Shown piece by piece: positions 1 to 9,162 of a stretch of 34,076 bases of DNA. Numbering within the stretch: the first letter of the stretch is position 1; every line of letters begins with the position of its first letter. The DNA is taken from NCBI GenBank assembly GCA_027307065.1, contig DAHUXT010000006.1, positions 1 through 34,076 of the forward strand, read 5' to 3'. Below the pieces are notes generated by a model. The model was not told the DNA's origin. It ran no database searches and saw only the letters and a list, made by a program, of their open reading frames with translations. Source of the stretch: Ktedonobacteria bacterium. GTDB taxonomy: Bacteria; Chloroflexota; Ktedonobacteria; Ktedonobacterales; JADMIN01. The position numbers and the translations under genes were made by a program.

Positions 1-80
1 CGCGTCGGGGGCAGGCGCGCGGAGCGGCAGCAGCCCAACGGGCGGGGGTAGGGGAAGATGTCTACCCACTTAGCGCCCGC

Positions 81-109
81 TTGCGACGGCATTGCCCGCG
101 ATGTACAAT
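81..109 (+). promoter_or_regulatory. Putative sigma70-like promoter upstream of argJ
   Basis: TTGCGA (81-86), 17-nt spacer, TACAAT (104-109), about 125 nt upstream of the argJ start. Confidence 0.45.
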
Positions 110-231
110 AGCGTAGCCTGTGTATTATGCCCGTCTAACGTTCTGTTGTACCGGGTGACCAGCGCAAACGTACCGCAATCCGTGGAGTAGCATCGCTTCT
201 AACGATCCCTGTAGAAGCTCGACGAGGAGCC

Positions 232-1512
232 TTGAACGTGTCAGATACTGTGTCAGACCATGTGCCCGAATATCCTGAGCTGATGACGCGCGACCTTCCC
301 GCTGGCGTCCGCCTGGTCGAAGGCGGCGTCACTGCCGCAAACGGCTTCCGTGCCGGAAATACCGCCTGTGGCATCAAGTCGGACGCAGGCCTGCCCGACC
401 TTGCGATGCTCGTCGCGGATGGCGTCTGCGCGGCGGCGGGTACCTTCACCACCAGCAAGACCGCATCCCATACTGTCCTGCTCGACCGCGAGAAGCTCAG
501 CAGCACGGGGGGGCACGCGCAGGCGGTGGTGGTCAATAGCGGCAACGCCAACTGCTCCAACGGCGAGCAGGGCATGCTGGACGCACGCAGGATGTCTGAG
601 CTGGCGGCGCAGAAACTCGGCGTCGATCCGTCGCTCGTCCTCGTCTCGTCAACGGGCATCATCGGGCGGCGGCTGCCGATGGAGAAGGTGGAGCAGGGCA
701 TCGCGCAGATCGAGGTCAACTCCAGCGGCGGACCCGACTTTGCGCAGGGCATCATCACCACCGACACCCGCACCAAGACCATCGCCGTCGAGTTCACAAT
801 CGAAGGCAAAACTGTGCGGCTGGGTGGCTCGACCAAGGGCGCGGGCATGATCTATCCGAACATGGCGACGATGCTCTGCTATATCACCACCGATGCCGCC
901 GCCGAGCCAGCCTATCTGCAGCAAATGCTCAGCGGGGCGGTGGACGACTCGTTCAATATGGTCTGCGTCGATGGCAATATGTCCACCAACGACACCGTGC
1001 TGCTCTTCGCCAGTGGCGTCGCGGGCAACACTCCGCTCAACGCGTCGTCGCCGGATGCCGCGCTCTTCGAGTCGGCGCTGCGCCATGTGACCCGTTATCT
1101 CGCCCGCGAAATTCCCCGCGATGGCGAGGGAGCCTCGCGCTTCCAGACGGTGACGGTGCGCCACGCGCCCACCCGCGACGATGCCCGCAAGGCGGCTCGT
1201 GCCATCACCAACTCGCCGATCTGGCAGTGCGCCATGGCGGGCAGCGATCCCAATTGGGGGCGTGTCATCGCGGCGCTGGGCAAGAGCGGCGCCAATCTCG
1301 ATCACAACAAGCTCGATATCGCGCTCGGCGGGATTCTGGTCGTGAGCCAGGGCATCGCGGCCGAGTATGACCAGGCGGCGGCCAAAGCGGCGATGGGCCA
1401 GGCAGAGGTCGCGGTAGATGTTGACCTGCATCTCGGCGACGAAACGGCGATGGCCTGGGGCTGCGATCTGACCCACGGCTACATTGACGAAAACGCCACC
1501 TATACGCGCTAA
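232..1512 (+). CDS. argJ: Bifunctional glutamate N-acetyltransferase / amino-acid acetyltransferase ArgJ
   Basis: ORF with ArgJ hallmark KGAGMIYPNMATMLCYITTDA around the autocleavage Thr. In-frame GTG at 238, 8 nt after GAGGAG, is an alternative start. Confidence 0.95.
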   Translation: MNVSDTVSDHVPEYPELMTRDLPAGVRLVEGGVTAANGFRAGNTACGIKSDAGLPDLAMLVADGVCAAAGTFTTSKTASHTVLLDREKLSSTGGHAQAVVVNSGNANCSNGEQGMLDARRMSELAAQKLGVDPSLVLVSSTGIIGRRLPMEKVEQGIAQIEVNSSGGPDFAQGIITTDTRTKTIAVEFTIEGKTVRLGGSTKGAGMIYPNMATMLCYITTDAAAEPAYLQQMLSGAVDDSFNMVCVDGNMSTNDTVLLFASGVAGNTPLNASSPDAALFESALRHVTRYLAREIPRDGEGASRFQTVTVRHAPTRDDARKAARAITNSPIWQCAMAGSDPNWGRVIAALGKSGANLDHNKLDIALGGILVVSQGIAAEYDQAAAKAAMGQAEVAVDVDLHLGDETAMAWGCDLTHGYIDENATYTR

Positions 1513-1615
1513 CTGCAGTAGACGGCGAATAGGCGAGTGTGCCGCTTCGAACGGAGAAAGTCGCCGTCAGGCTCCGGCACGGATAATCTTAGGCGAACAG
1601 TGGCCGTCCCGTCTT

Positions 1616-1652
1616 CCCATCCCCCTGAAGGGGGATGGGCCAGGGGAGGGGG
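1616..1652 (+). promoter_or_regulatory. Perfect 10-bp hairpin overlapping a G-quadruplex motif in the argJ-argD intergenic leader
   Basis: CCCATCCCCC-TGAA-GGGGGATGGG (1616-1639); GGGGG-AT-GGG-CCA-GGGG-A-GGGGG (1630-1652) shares the 3' arm. Confidence 0.55.
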
Positions 1653-1686
1653 CCGCCAGCGTGTACCACACAAGGAGAAGAATCGG

Positions 1687-2919
1687 ATGACCACGACAAC
1701 ATCCTCCAGCGGAACCGCCGCGGAGCAGCCATCGGAAAAGCGCGACTGGGTAGCTCTCGAGCACAAGTATTACCAGAGTACCTTCAAGCGCAATCTGGTG
1801 ATGGAACGTGGCGAGGGCGCGCGCGTGTGGGACGCGAACGGCAAAGAGTATCTCGATCTGGTCGCGGGCATCGCCACCAATGTGCTCGGCCACGCGCATC
1901 CCAATGTCGTGCGTGCCATCCAGGAGCAGGCGACCAAGCTCATCCACGTCTCGAATCTCTACATCAACGAGCGGCAGGTCGAGCTGGCCGAGCAGCTGTA
2001 CAACCTGAGCGGTGGCATGCGCTCGTTCTTCTCGAATAGCGGCGCGGAGGCTAACGAAGGCGCGATCAAGCTGGCGCGCAAGTATGGACGGCTGCATCGC
2101 AACGGCGCGTTTGGCATCATAAGTATGGAGCGCTCGTTCCATGGGCGCACGCTGGCAACCACCGCCGCGACGGGCCAGAAGAAGTATCAGGATACCTGGC
2201 TGCCACTGCCGGAAGGCTTCAAGCAGGTACCTTTCAACGATCTCGACGCCGTCAAAGCCGCGACCGACAACAACACCATCGCGGTGCTGGTCGAGGCGGT
2301 GCAGGGCGAGGGTGGCATCTACCCCGCGACGACCGAATACCTGCAAGGGTTGCGCGCCTGGTGCGACGAGCAGGACCTGATTCTGATCTGCGACGAGGTG
2401 CAGGCGGGCATGGGCCGCACCGGCAAATTCTTTAGCTGGGAGAATATGGAGGTCCGCCCCGACATCACGACGATGGCGAAGGGACTGGCTGGCGGCGTGC
2501 CTATTGGCGCGATGCTCGCGGGCGAGCGTGCCGACATCTTCGAGCCGGGCGACCACGGCACGACCTTTGGCGGCAACCCGATTGCCTGTGCCGCTGGCGT
2601 TGCCACCATCCGCACGATTCTCGACGAGCACCTGATCGAACATGCCGACGACATGGGCGAGTATCTCGAAGGCAGGCTGCAGGAGCTGCGCAGCCGCCAC
2701 AGCAGCATCATCACCGGCCAGCGCGGCCTTGGCCTGATGCGCGCCTTTGATCTCGCCGACCCCAAGGCGAACGACATCATGGATCGCGCGTTGGAGCGCG
2801 GGCTGCTGATTACCAACGCCGGGCCGTCCACCATTCGCTTTGTGCCGCCGCTGATCATCGAGCGCAGCGATGTCGATGAGGCGATGGAGAAGATTGACGC
2901 GTCGCTGGCGGCGCTGTAA
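1687..2919 (+). CDS. argD: Acetylornithine aminotransferase (class III PLP aminotransferase)
   Basis: Motifs NSGAEANEGAIKLARKYG, ICDEVQAGMGRTG, TTMAKGLAGGVPIGAM, GTTFGGNPIACAAG; ATG at 1687 preceded by AAGGAG. The ORF-track start at 1537 is probably too far upstream. Confidence 0.93.
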   Translation: MTTTTSSSGTAAEQPSEKRDWVALEHKYYQSTFKRNLVMERGEGARVWDANGKEYLDLVAGIATNVLGHAHPNVVRAIQEQATKLIHVSNLYINERQVELAEQLYNLSGGMRSFFSNSGAEANEGAIKLARKYGRLHRNGAFGIISMERSFHGRTLATTAATGQKKYQDTWLPLPEGFKQVPFNDLDAVKAATDNNTIAVLVEAVQGEGGIYPATTEYLQGLRAWCDEQDLILICDEVQAGMGRTGKFFSWENMEVRPDITTMAKGLAGGVPIGAMLAGERADIFEPGDHGTTFGGNPIACAAGVATIRTILDEHLIEHADDMGEYLEGRLQELRSRHSSIITGQRGLGLMRAFDLADPKANDIMDRALERGLLITNAGPSTIRFVPPLIIERSDVDEAMEKIDASLAAL

Positions 2920-2952
2920 ATTTCGCTGAGTACAGTAATCGGAGAACGACCT

Positions 2953-4407
2953 ATGCCATATGACGAGCAGACCAGGGGGGCCTCAGGCTCGAACGGCAGC
3001 AGTGCCGATGGAGCCGGACAGGCGTATTCGCGCCAGGGCAATGAAGCTGCCGCCGCTGGCGATTATGAGGGCGCCGAAGAGGCGTTCGCCCAGGCCGTAA
3101 CAGCCACTCCGGGCGACGCGCGCGCGCGCTACAATCTGGCGCTGGCCCGTCAGAACCTCGGCGATGTCGAGGGCGCGATCGCGTCCTACATGCGGGCAAT
3201 CCGGCTCGATCCGGCGCTGATGGAGGCGTACATCAACCTGGGCAACCTCTACGGCGACCTTGGCCTGCATGAGGAGTCGCTAGAAGTCTTCCAGCGGGCG
3301 CTGGAGCTCGATACTGGCAACGCCGAACTGTTCATCAATGTGGGCGATGCGTACAAGCAGCTCGGCTTCTTCGATGACGCGATTCTGGCCTATCGCCAGG
3401 CGCAGATTCTGGAACCAGACAACACGCTCGCTGCGGATAATCTGCTGGATGTGCGCGAGCGGCAGAAACAGCAGACCGACCATATCGCCGTGCTCGAAAA
3501 GCGCCTGGACGAAGATCCCCGCGACCTGGAACGCTACAGCACGCTGGTGCAAGCCTACCTGGAGGCGCACCGCGAGCAGGACGCGCTGACGCTGGCGAAT
3601 CAGATGGTGGCGCTTGAGCCGGAGAGTCCCGACACCTACCGCACCCAGGCAATGGCCTACGAGTCGCTGGCGCGGGTGGATGAGGCGGCTGACGCATGGC
3701 AGCATGTGGTGCAGTTGACGCCCGACGACGCCGAAGCGTGGGAGCATTTGGGCGCGTGGCGCGAGGAACAAGGGCTTGCGGACGACGCGATTGACGCCTA
3801 TCGCAAAGCCTCCGACCTGACGCCGGAGTCGAGCGGGCTGCGCTTTAGCCTGGCTGAGGCGCTGCGCGACGCCGAACGCTACGACGAGGCGATTGAGGCC
3901 TTCAGGGGGCTGGTGCAAGAGCATAGCAAGGCCGATAACCAGGATGACGAGGAAGCATTGGCGGACTCCTATTCCGGGCTGGCCGCGTCGCTCAATCTCT
4001 CAGAGCAACACGACGAGGCGCTCAAGGTCGCCGATGAGTTCCTGCAGCGCTTCCCCGACGATCCCGAGGCGCTGTACGAACAGGCTTCCGCCTACGATGC
4101 GCTCGGACGCCACGACGAAGCCATCGCGTCGTACGAGCAGGCGCGGGTCGGCGATCCGCTGAACCCAACGATCTGCAACGACCTGGCGGATACCTATCTC
4201 GCCGCTGGCCGCACGAATGATGCGGTCGAGATGGCTGAGACGGCGGTCTCGCTCGACCCGGAGATGGCCGTCGCGTATGAGACACTGGCGCAGACGCTGA
4301 TTGCCGCTGGCCGCAATGCTGAGGCGGAAGAGGCTCTGCAACGCGCCGCCGAGCTGCATGCCGCCGAAGACGCTGAGTACCAGACGGAGGATGACGAGGA
4401 GTCATAG
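2953..4407 (+). CDS. TPR repeat protein
   Basis: Many 34-residue TPR-type repeats (e.g. AYINLGNLYGDLGLHEESLEVFQRALELD); GGAGAA upstream. Confidence 0.88.
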   Translation: MPYDEQTRGASGSNGSSADGAGQAYSRQGNEAAAAGDYEGAEEAFAQAVTATPGDARARYNLALARQNLGDVEGAIASYMRAIRLDPALMEAYINLGNLYGDLGLHEESLEVFQRALELDTGNAELFINVGDAYKQLGFFDDAILAYRQAQILEPDNTLAADNLLDVRERQKQQTDHIAVLEKRLDEDPRDLERYSTLVQAYLEAHREQDALTLANQMVALEPESPDTYRTQAMAYESLARVDEAADAWQHVVQLTPDDAEAWEHLGAWREEQGLADDAIDAYRKASDLTPESSGLRFSLAEALRDAERYDEAIEAFRGLVQEHSKADNQDDEEALADSYSGLAASLNLSEQHDEALKVADEFLQRFPDDPEALYEQASAYDALGRHDEAIASYEQARVGDPLNPTICNDLADTYLAAGRTNDAVEMAETAVSLDPEMAVAYETLAQTLIAAGRNAEAEEALQRAAELHAAEDAEYQTEDDEES

Positions 4408-4543
4408 GTAGACGTAGGCGGACTAGGCAGATATGGCGCTCTGGTGAGCCACACACCTGGTCCGGCCTCGCCGAATCATCTGGTAGCAGTGGATACGTCC
4501 ATGAAGGGTGGGGCCAAGGAATCGGACTGCGAGAGGAGTCTCC

Positions 4544-5536
4544 ATGTTCTGCCTCGAATGCGGCGCGGAAATGGCCATCCGGGCGCGCGCATGTCCGGTT
4601 TGTGGGCATGTCTATGGAGATCGCGAGCGTTCGCTGTCAGAGTCTCCGCTGGGGCAGGGCGCTCACGGGACGATGACATTCGCGCCACCAGCCGATCACG
4701 CAGCACTCGGGCGAACGGCACACGCATCTGGATCGGTCGTCCACGTCGGCGACCGCGCAGTGACCGGGCTTCCGCATGACCTGCCCGGTCGCGTGGTGCT
4801 TGCCGTTTCGCTGGGCATGGCAGCCGACCTGATCCTGCCGTGGATTAGCGTGAACAGCGTGAATGTCACGCCCGCGAGCATTGGCGCTCCAGTGGTGGTG
4901 GTGGTGGCGATGCTGGCGATGGCGGTGCTTCCGGTGTTCACATCCTCGCTGCGTCAGCATCCCGTCTGGTCGGCGCTTCCGCTCATCATCGGCGCGTTCT
5001 GCGTGGGCATTTCTGGGTGCATCTGGCTGTTGCTGGCTCCGCTCACCCAAATTTTCGCCGCCTCATTTGGCAGTGACCCTTCCAATCTGTCGCTCTCGCC
5101 CCAGGCAGGCCTCTATCTGTTCCTGATCGGGTCGGCGACACTGCTGGTGAGCGGTCAGCGCATGCTTGCCGCCACGAATGAGGCGCTCGTGGCCGATGCT
5201 CGGCGCGATGCTCTCCGTTCGGCGCAGGCGCGCTCGTCTGTGGCCACCCGCGCGGCACCTTCCGCAACGGTATCTTACGTCAGTGCGTCCGGGCTGTTCG
5301 CGCCCGTGGCTGCCTCAGCCGCCGAGTATACCACCGATGGACGGGCCGAACCAGCGCCCGTATCCGCCGAGACATCACAGCAACAGCCGCATGTTCCAGC
5401 GGCGCCTCCAACACCTGTTGGGCCGGTTTTGCCAGGTTCAGCGGCTTGGCATCAGGCGCCTGCCGCTCCGGCTCCGCTTCGCCCGGCGCCAGGTGGCGGC
5501 TGGGGGAAATCGCGCAATCTGCCACGGCCACGCTAA
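4544..5536 (+). CDS. Zinc-ribbon membrane protein of unknown function
   Basis: N-terminal MFCLECGAEMAIRARACPVCGHVYGDRE (CxxC-x10-CxxC), several hydrophobic segments, Pro/Ala-rich C-terminus; ATG at 4544 after GAGAGGAG. Confidence 0.75.
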   Translation: MFCLECGAEMAIRARACPVCGHVYGDRERSLSESPLGQGAHGTMTFAPPADHAALGRTAHASGSVVHVGDRAVTGLPHDLPGRVVLAVSLGMAADLILPWISVNSVNVTPASIGAPVVVVVAMLAMAVLPVFTSSLRQHPVWSALPLIIGAFCVGISGCIWLLLAPLTQIFAASFGSDPSNLSLSPQAGLYLFLIGSATLLVSGQRMLAATNEALVADARRDALRSAQARSSVATRAAPSATVSYVSASGLFAPVAASAAEYTTDGRAEPAPVSAETSQQQPHVPAAPPTPVGPVLPGSAAWHQAPAAPAPLRPAPGGGWGKSRNLPRPR

Positions 5537-5546
5537 CACGTCCGCG

Positions 5547-6941
5547 CTAGTCGAGCGGCGTCGTCTCGCCATCAACTGTGTGTTCGTCGCCGTGCTGCAT
5601 CGCGCCATCATCCTCGCCCAGGTCGCGGTCGCCATCCGTGCCCGTAGCGGTGTCCGTGTCCGCGCTCGCGTCAGGAGGCATATCAGCCGGGCGAATCACC
5701 ATCTCGTGTGTGAGCGGAACGGTGGTCTGCGACGACGAGCTGTGACCGTTGGAAGGCTGGTGCGCATTGTCGTCGTCAATGGTGGTGGCGCGCGCGAGAT
5801 CATCATCTGCGAGCGGCGCGACGAACCGAAGAGCCACCGTGCCCACCTGGACAAGATCGCCATTGAGCAGGCGGCGCGGGGTTGTGATTTCCTCGTCGTT
5901 GACGTGCGTGCCGTTGTTGCTTTCCAGATCGCTCGCGTAGTAGCCGTCTGACTGCCGCACGATCTGCGCGTGGCGTCGCGATACGGTCGCATCGGGCAAC
6001 TGAATCTGGCAGGAGCTGTCGCGCCCAATGCCGGTCACCGGATCGAGCAGTGTCCAGCGGCTACCTGCTGCCTCGCCCTGCACCACGACGAGCGTAGGCA
6101 GAACCGATGGTGGAAGCGTCTGCCTGCGTTTCGCGCCATTCGCGCCGGGCACCTTGGCGGTGTCTACACTGTGACTGCCGTCCGCCGCGTCGATCACGCT
6201 AAATAGATAGCGGCGCGCGCCAAGCTCTACGATGTCACCGCGTTTCAGCGGCACTGGCTGCGACACCCGCTGGTGATTGATCAACGTGCCATTCATGCTG
6301 CCGAAGTCCAGCAGCACCGCGAGGCGATGATCCAGGCGAATCTCGGCATGGTGGCGCGAGATGCGCTCGTCGTTCAAGACAATGTCGTTATCGACCTCGC
6401 GACCGATCAGCGTCAGCCGTTTCCGCAAGATCAACGGACGCCCGCCACCGGTTTCATCATCGCCGAGGATGGCAAGCTGAGCCCACGGCGCATCATCCTT
6501 GTTGATGGAGTCATAGCGCGCGGGGTCGGCAATCGCCAGCCGCATGGCTGCCTCGAGCTGGGGGCTGCGCTTCACTGCTGCGCGTTCTTCGGGTTTATGA
6601 GGCTCGGCCAGCGCCACGTAGCTGGTCAGGATGCCCAGTGGCAGGGTCCATCCGAAGATGGTGATCCACGCCAGCACCAGTGTAACCTCGGCAACGTCGA
6701 GACTCGCGCCAAAGAACACGAACCGTGTCTGATCCCACCACACCGGGAAGATCATCGCCGCCGCGCTCCCCAGGCACACCAGTATCGCCAGCGCGGACTG
6801 GCGCGGAGTGCCACGGTGAAACACCAACGCCCAGATCGCGAGGCCGGAGGCGGCCACTACCGCGCAGGTCAGACCGCCAAAGCTGCCTACATCGACCCAC
6901 GCCGGAAACGCTGTGCCATCCACACTTCGCCGCCAATCCAC
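5547..6941 (-). CDS. Membrane protein with two C-terminal FHA domains
   Basis: Hydrophobic N-terminal segments, then two FHA signatures: IGREVDNDIVLNDERISRHHAEI..SMNGT and IGRDSSCQIQLPDATVSRRHAQI..SNNGTHVN. GTG start. Confidence 0.85.
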   Translation of the reverse strand: MDWRRSVDGTAFPAWVDVGSFGGLTCAVVAASGLAIWALVFHRGTPRQSALAILVCLGSAAAMIFPVWWDQTRFVFFGASLDVAEVTLVLAWITIFGWTLPLGILTSYVALAEPHKPEERAAVKRSPQLEAAMRLAIADPARYDSINKDDAPWAQLAILGDDETGGGRPLILRKRLTLIGREVDNDIVLNDERISRHHAEIRLDHRLAVLLDFGSMNGTLINHQRVSQPVPLKRGDIVELGARRYLFSVIDAADGSHSVDTAKVPGANGAKRRQTLPPSVLPTLVVVQGEAAGSRWTLLDPVTGIGRDSSCQIQLPDATVSRRHAQIVRQSDGYYASDLESNNGTHVNDEEITTPRRLLNGDLVQVGTVALRFVAPLADDDLARATTIDDDNAHQPSNGHSSSSQTTVPLTHEMVIRPADMPPDASADTDTATGTDGDRDLGEDDGAMQHGDEHTVDGETTPLD

Positions 6942-6943
6942 TG

Positions 6944-8032
6944 CTATTCTATCGGTTCGATGTCGTGATCGCGTTCGTACTGTATATCTATCACACGCAG
7001 AATCTTCCCGCTCTGCTGATAGCTCTTAAACTCATTTTCCCCAGTGATATTCGCCTGGTTTCCGGTATAGCCGCCAGCGAGCGAGGTCTCCCAGTAATCG
7101 ATGGGCGCGCTAGCAGTGGGACCGAGCGCCACGCCGATGAACGCGTGGCCAGGCACAATAATGATGTAGGGGTGCATGCCGAGGTTCTCGATGGCCGAGG
7201 CGAGAATGGCGGACGTTTCCAGGCACATCGCGGTGGGGGCGCTCTGTGAGAGCACATCCGCCGGAAGCTGAATCCGCTGCGTCGCGTCGCGGGTGAAGGG
7301 AATGGCGTCGCTGGCGTAGCGTACGTGGTAGTCGAACTGGAGCGTGTCGAACAAGACGTCGATCTGACCGCGCACGTCGTCGGGGGTTGCGCCGCCAATG
7401 TATCCGTGCAGGCTGGTGGTGGCAGGGTACGCCGACGCGCCTGATGGGCTTGCCAGCCGGGTCACCGCGCGGGAGCGCAGCGCGCTGATAACCGTGGCAT
7501 CTGGTGTCACCCATCCCGCGAGATAGGCAAAGTTGTCATCCGTGCCGGAGCTATACCATTTCATTACCTGGCGCGACACGAGGGTTATTGGCACGTTGGT
7601 GTCGCAGAGTACTTTGCTCAATGACATCACCCGCAGATGGAGTTGCGCGACACGCTGCCCCGGCGCCACAAGCGCGTCGAGCGCGGCGACGTCGAGCACG
7701 GGCGGCTTGAATGTATACTGCTGAAAGCTGCGCACGGCCGTCACCTGGATGCTCTGGTCCTGAGTAAACTGAGGAATGCTGAGGGAAATGCGCAATGTCT
7801 GCCGCATCTCGCTGCGGTAGCGCACGACGGCGAGGCTCGGCTGGTTGACGTAGAGGCCCGTATAGAGGCGCTGAGGTGGATTCCAGGAGATGAGGGTATC
7901 GCAGGAACTGGTATAGCTGGCGAGGCTCGTCTGGTATTGGGCGTAGAGATGGCTGCCCGCCAGGACGTATCCCGCAGCGCTCACGACGAGGACCGCAAGC
8001 AACACGGCCAGCCAGAGGTACCTCCGACGCAT
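6944..8032 (-). CDS. Membrane-anchored transglutaminase-like (Cys/His) protein
   Basis: N-terminal TM segment (YLWLAVLLAVLVVSAAGYVLAG); C-terminal MCLETSAILASAIENLGMHPYIIIVPGHAFIGV...DYWETS resembles a Cys-His-acidic transglutaminase-like core. Confidence 0.6.
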   Translation of the reverse strand: MRRRYLWLAVLLAVLVVSAAGYVLAGSHLYAQYQTSLASYTSSCDTLISWNPPQRLYTGLYVNQPSLAVVRYRSEMRQTLRISLSIPQFTQDQSIQVTAVRSFQQYTFKPPVLDVAALDALVAPGQRVAQLHLRVMSLSKVLCDTNVPITLVSRQVMKWYSSGTDDNFAYLAGWVTPDATVISALRSRAVTRLASPSGASAYPATTSLHGYIGGATPDDVRGQIDVLFDTLQFDYHVRYASDAIPFTRDATQRIQLPADVLSQSAPTAMCLETSAILASAIENLGMHPYIIIVPGHAFIGVALGPTASAPIDYWETSLAGGYTGNQANITGENEFKSYQQSGKILRVIDIQYERDHDIEPIE

Positions 8033-8164
8033 CTACTGCTCCAGGATGAAGAACCCGGCGCGCAGCCACATATCCCACGTATCCGTTGGACGTCTGGGGT
8101 GCTTGCCGGCACATGCCGTAATGCTGAGCAAGCCTATCACCCGCAAAGTCTGGACCGCAAACCA

Positions 8165-8210
8165 AACGGACCAATGGCCCGACGCACTATCGCGTCACCA
8201 CTGGTCCGTT
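8165..8210 (-). terminator. Long inverted repeat, possible terminator of the 8261-8830 gene or leader element of the 6944-8032 gene
   Basis: AACGGACCA (8165-8173) / TGGTCCGTT (8202-8210) with inner GACGC/GCGTC stem; only a weak T-rich tail on minus. Confidence 0.4.
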
Positions 8211-8260
8211 ACAGTTCTTGCGGTACTGTCACGCGCGAAGATCTACCCGCTACTTGCGAG

Positions 8261-8830
8261 CTACGAGTTGGGGGTCTGTGTTGGTACCGTTGTCGCGCCG
8301 CCAGCGGAATTGTGGTGGCCCGGCAGATGCCCAGCGATGCCATGCTCGACATTGCCCACTTCGTGAACGGCACCTGCCGCTGCGCCGCCAATTGCCCCGG
8401 TCACGCCGCCGACGACATGGCCCAGTCCATGCCCAAGCGCGCCAACATCGCCAACCGCGGCCTGACCCAGATGGACGGCCTCTTGCTCGGCTTTGCGCGC
8501 CAGCACTTCAGCTTCTTTCAGCGCGGCAGCCGCGAGCTTTTCGGACTCTTCGATGATCATCTCGATGATCTTGACGATTGCCCGCAGAATCTCACCGATA
8601 AAGACGGTAGCCGCCACTGCGTAGCCGAACGCCAGGGCGAGCGCCGCCGCCGCCAGATATGTCGGGCCGCCGATCGTCTTGGTCAGGACGAATCCAACGA
8701 GGATGGTTGCTACGGCCGTAATCGCCGCCACCAAGAATCCCGTGATCACCACCGCCAAAAGCGCCCGCCGCAAAGCTTCCAACGTATGCTTGGCAGCCGT
8801 CCCCAGCAGCTTCATTAAACGCTGTTCCAC
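8261..8830 (-). CDS. Hypothetical membrane protein with Gly/His/Ala-rich tail
   Basis: Two hydrophobic segments then long helix EESEKLAAAALKEAEVLARKAEQEA; GTG at 8830 has a strong GAGGAGCGGAGAGC RBS. The ORF-track start is 8866. Confidence 0.6.
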   Translation of the reverse strand: MEQRLMKLLGTAAKHTLEALRRALLAVVITGFLVAAITAVATILVGFVLTKTIGGPTYLAAAALALAFGYAVAATVFIGEILRAIVKIIEMIIEESEKLAAAALKEAEVLARKAEQEAVHLGQAAVGDVGALGHGLGHVVGGVTGAIGGAAAGAVHEVGNVEHGIAGHLPGHHNSAGGATTVPTQTPNS

Positions 8831-9059
8831 GCTCTCCGCTCCTCTTCTCACCGCGCATAATTGCATCTGCGGGAATCGCCCGCCAGCTATAGGTTAAGTC
8901 CTAGTGTCTCAGATTTTACGACGCCGCGCAAGTAGCCAGCACCTAACGCTTCGCCCATAACCGTTCAGCATACCCACTTCTTACTACGAACGAGGCAGCC
9001 GCAAGGATGTGCAGATATGCCTATTTCAGGGGAACGTGAAGGTAAGGAAGAGATGTGAG

Positions 9060-9113
9060 GAAAACAAAAGCGGGACGGCACGCAATCCACACTGGGAATG
9101 CGTCACGCCCCGC
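9060..9113 (-). terminator. Rho-independent terminator downstream of the winged-helix gene
   Basis: GCGGGACGGCACGCA / TGCGTCACGCCCCGC stem (imperfect) followed on minus by TTTTGTTTT. Confidence 0.7.
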
Positions 9114-9162
9114 AAGAACCGCGGTCGGTGACGAGCGAGCGCCACAACACAAGCACCCTAGG

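Noticed and set aside
1-51. Possible C-terminus of an upstream plus-strand gene (RVGGRRAERQQPNGRG*)
   Set aside because: Only 16 codons, no recognisable motif, and other frames also stop nearby; cannot be supported
135-848. Long antisense ORFs opposite argJ, argD, TPR, pyk, ABC-F and other genes
   Set aside because: GC-rich third positions create open antisense frames; the sense products have clear family motifs while the antisense translations are Arg/His/Ser-rich with no recognisable motif
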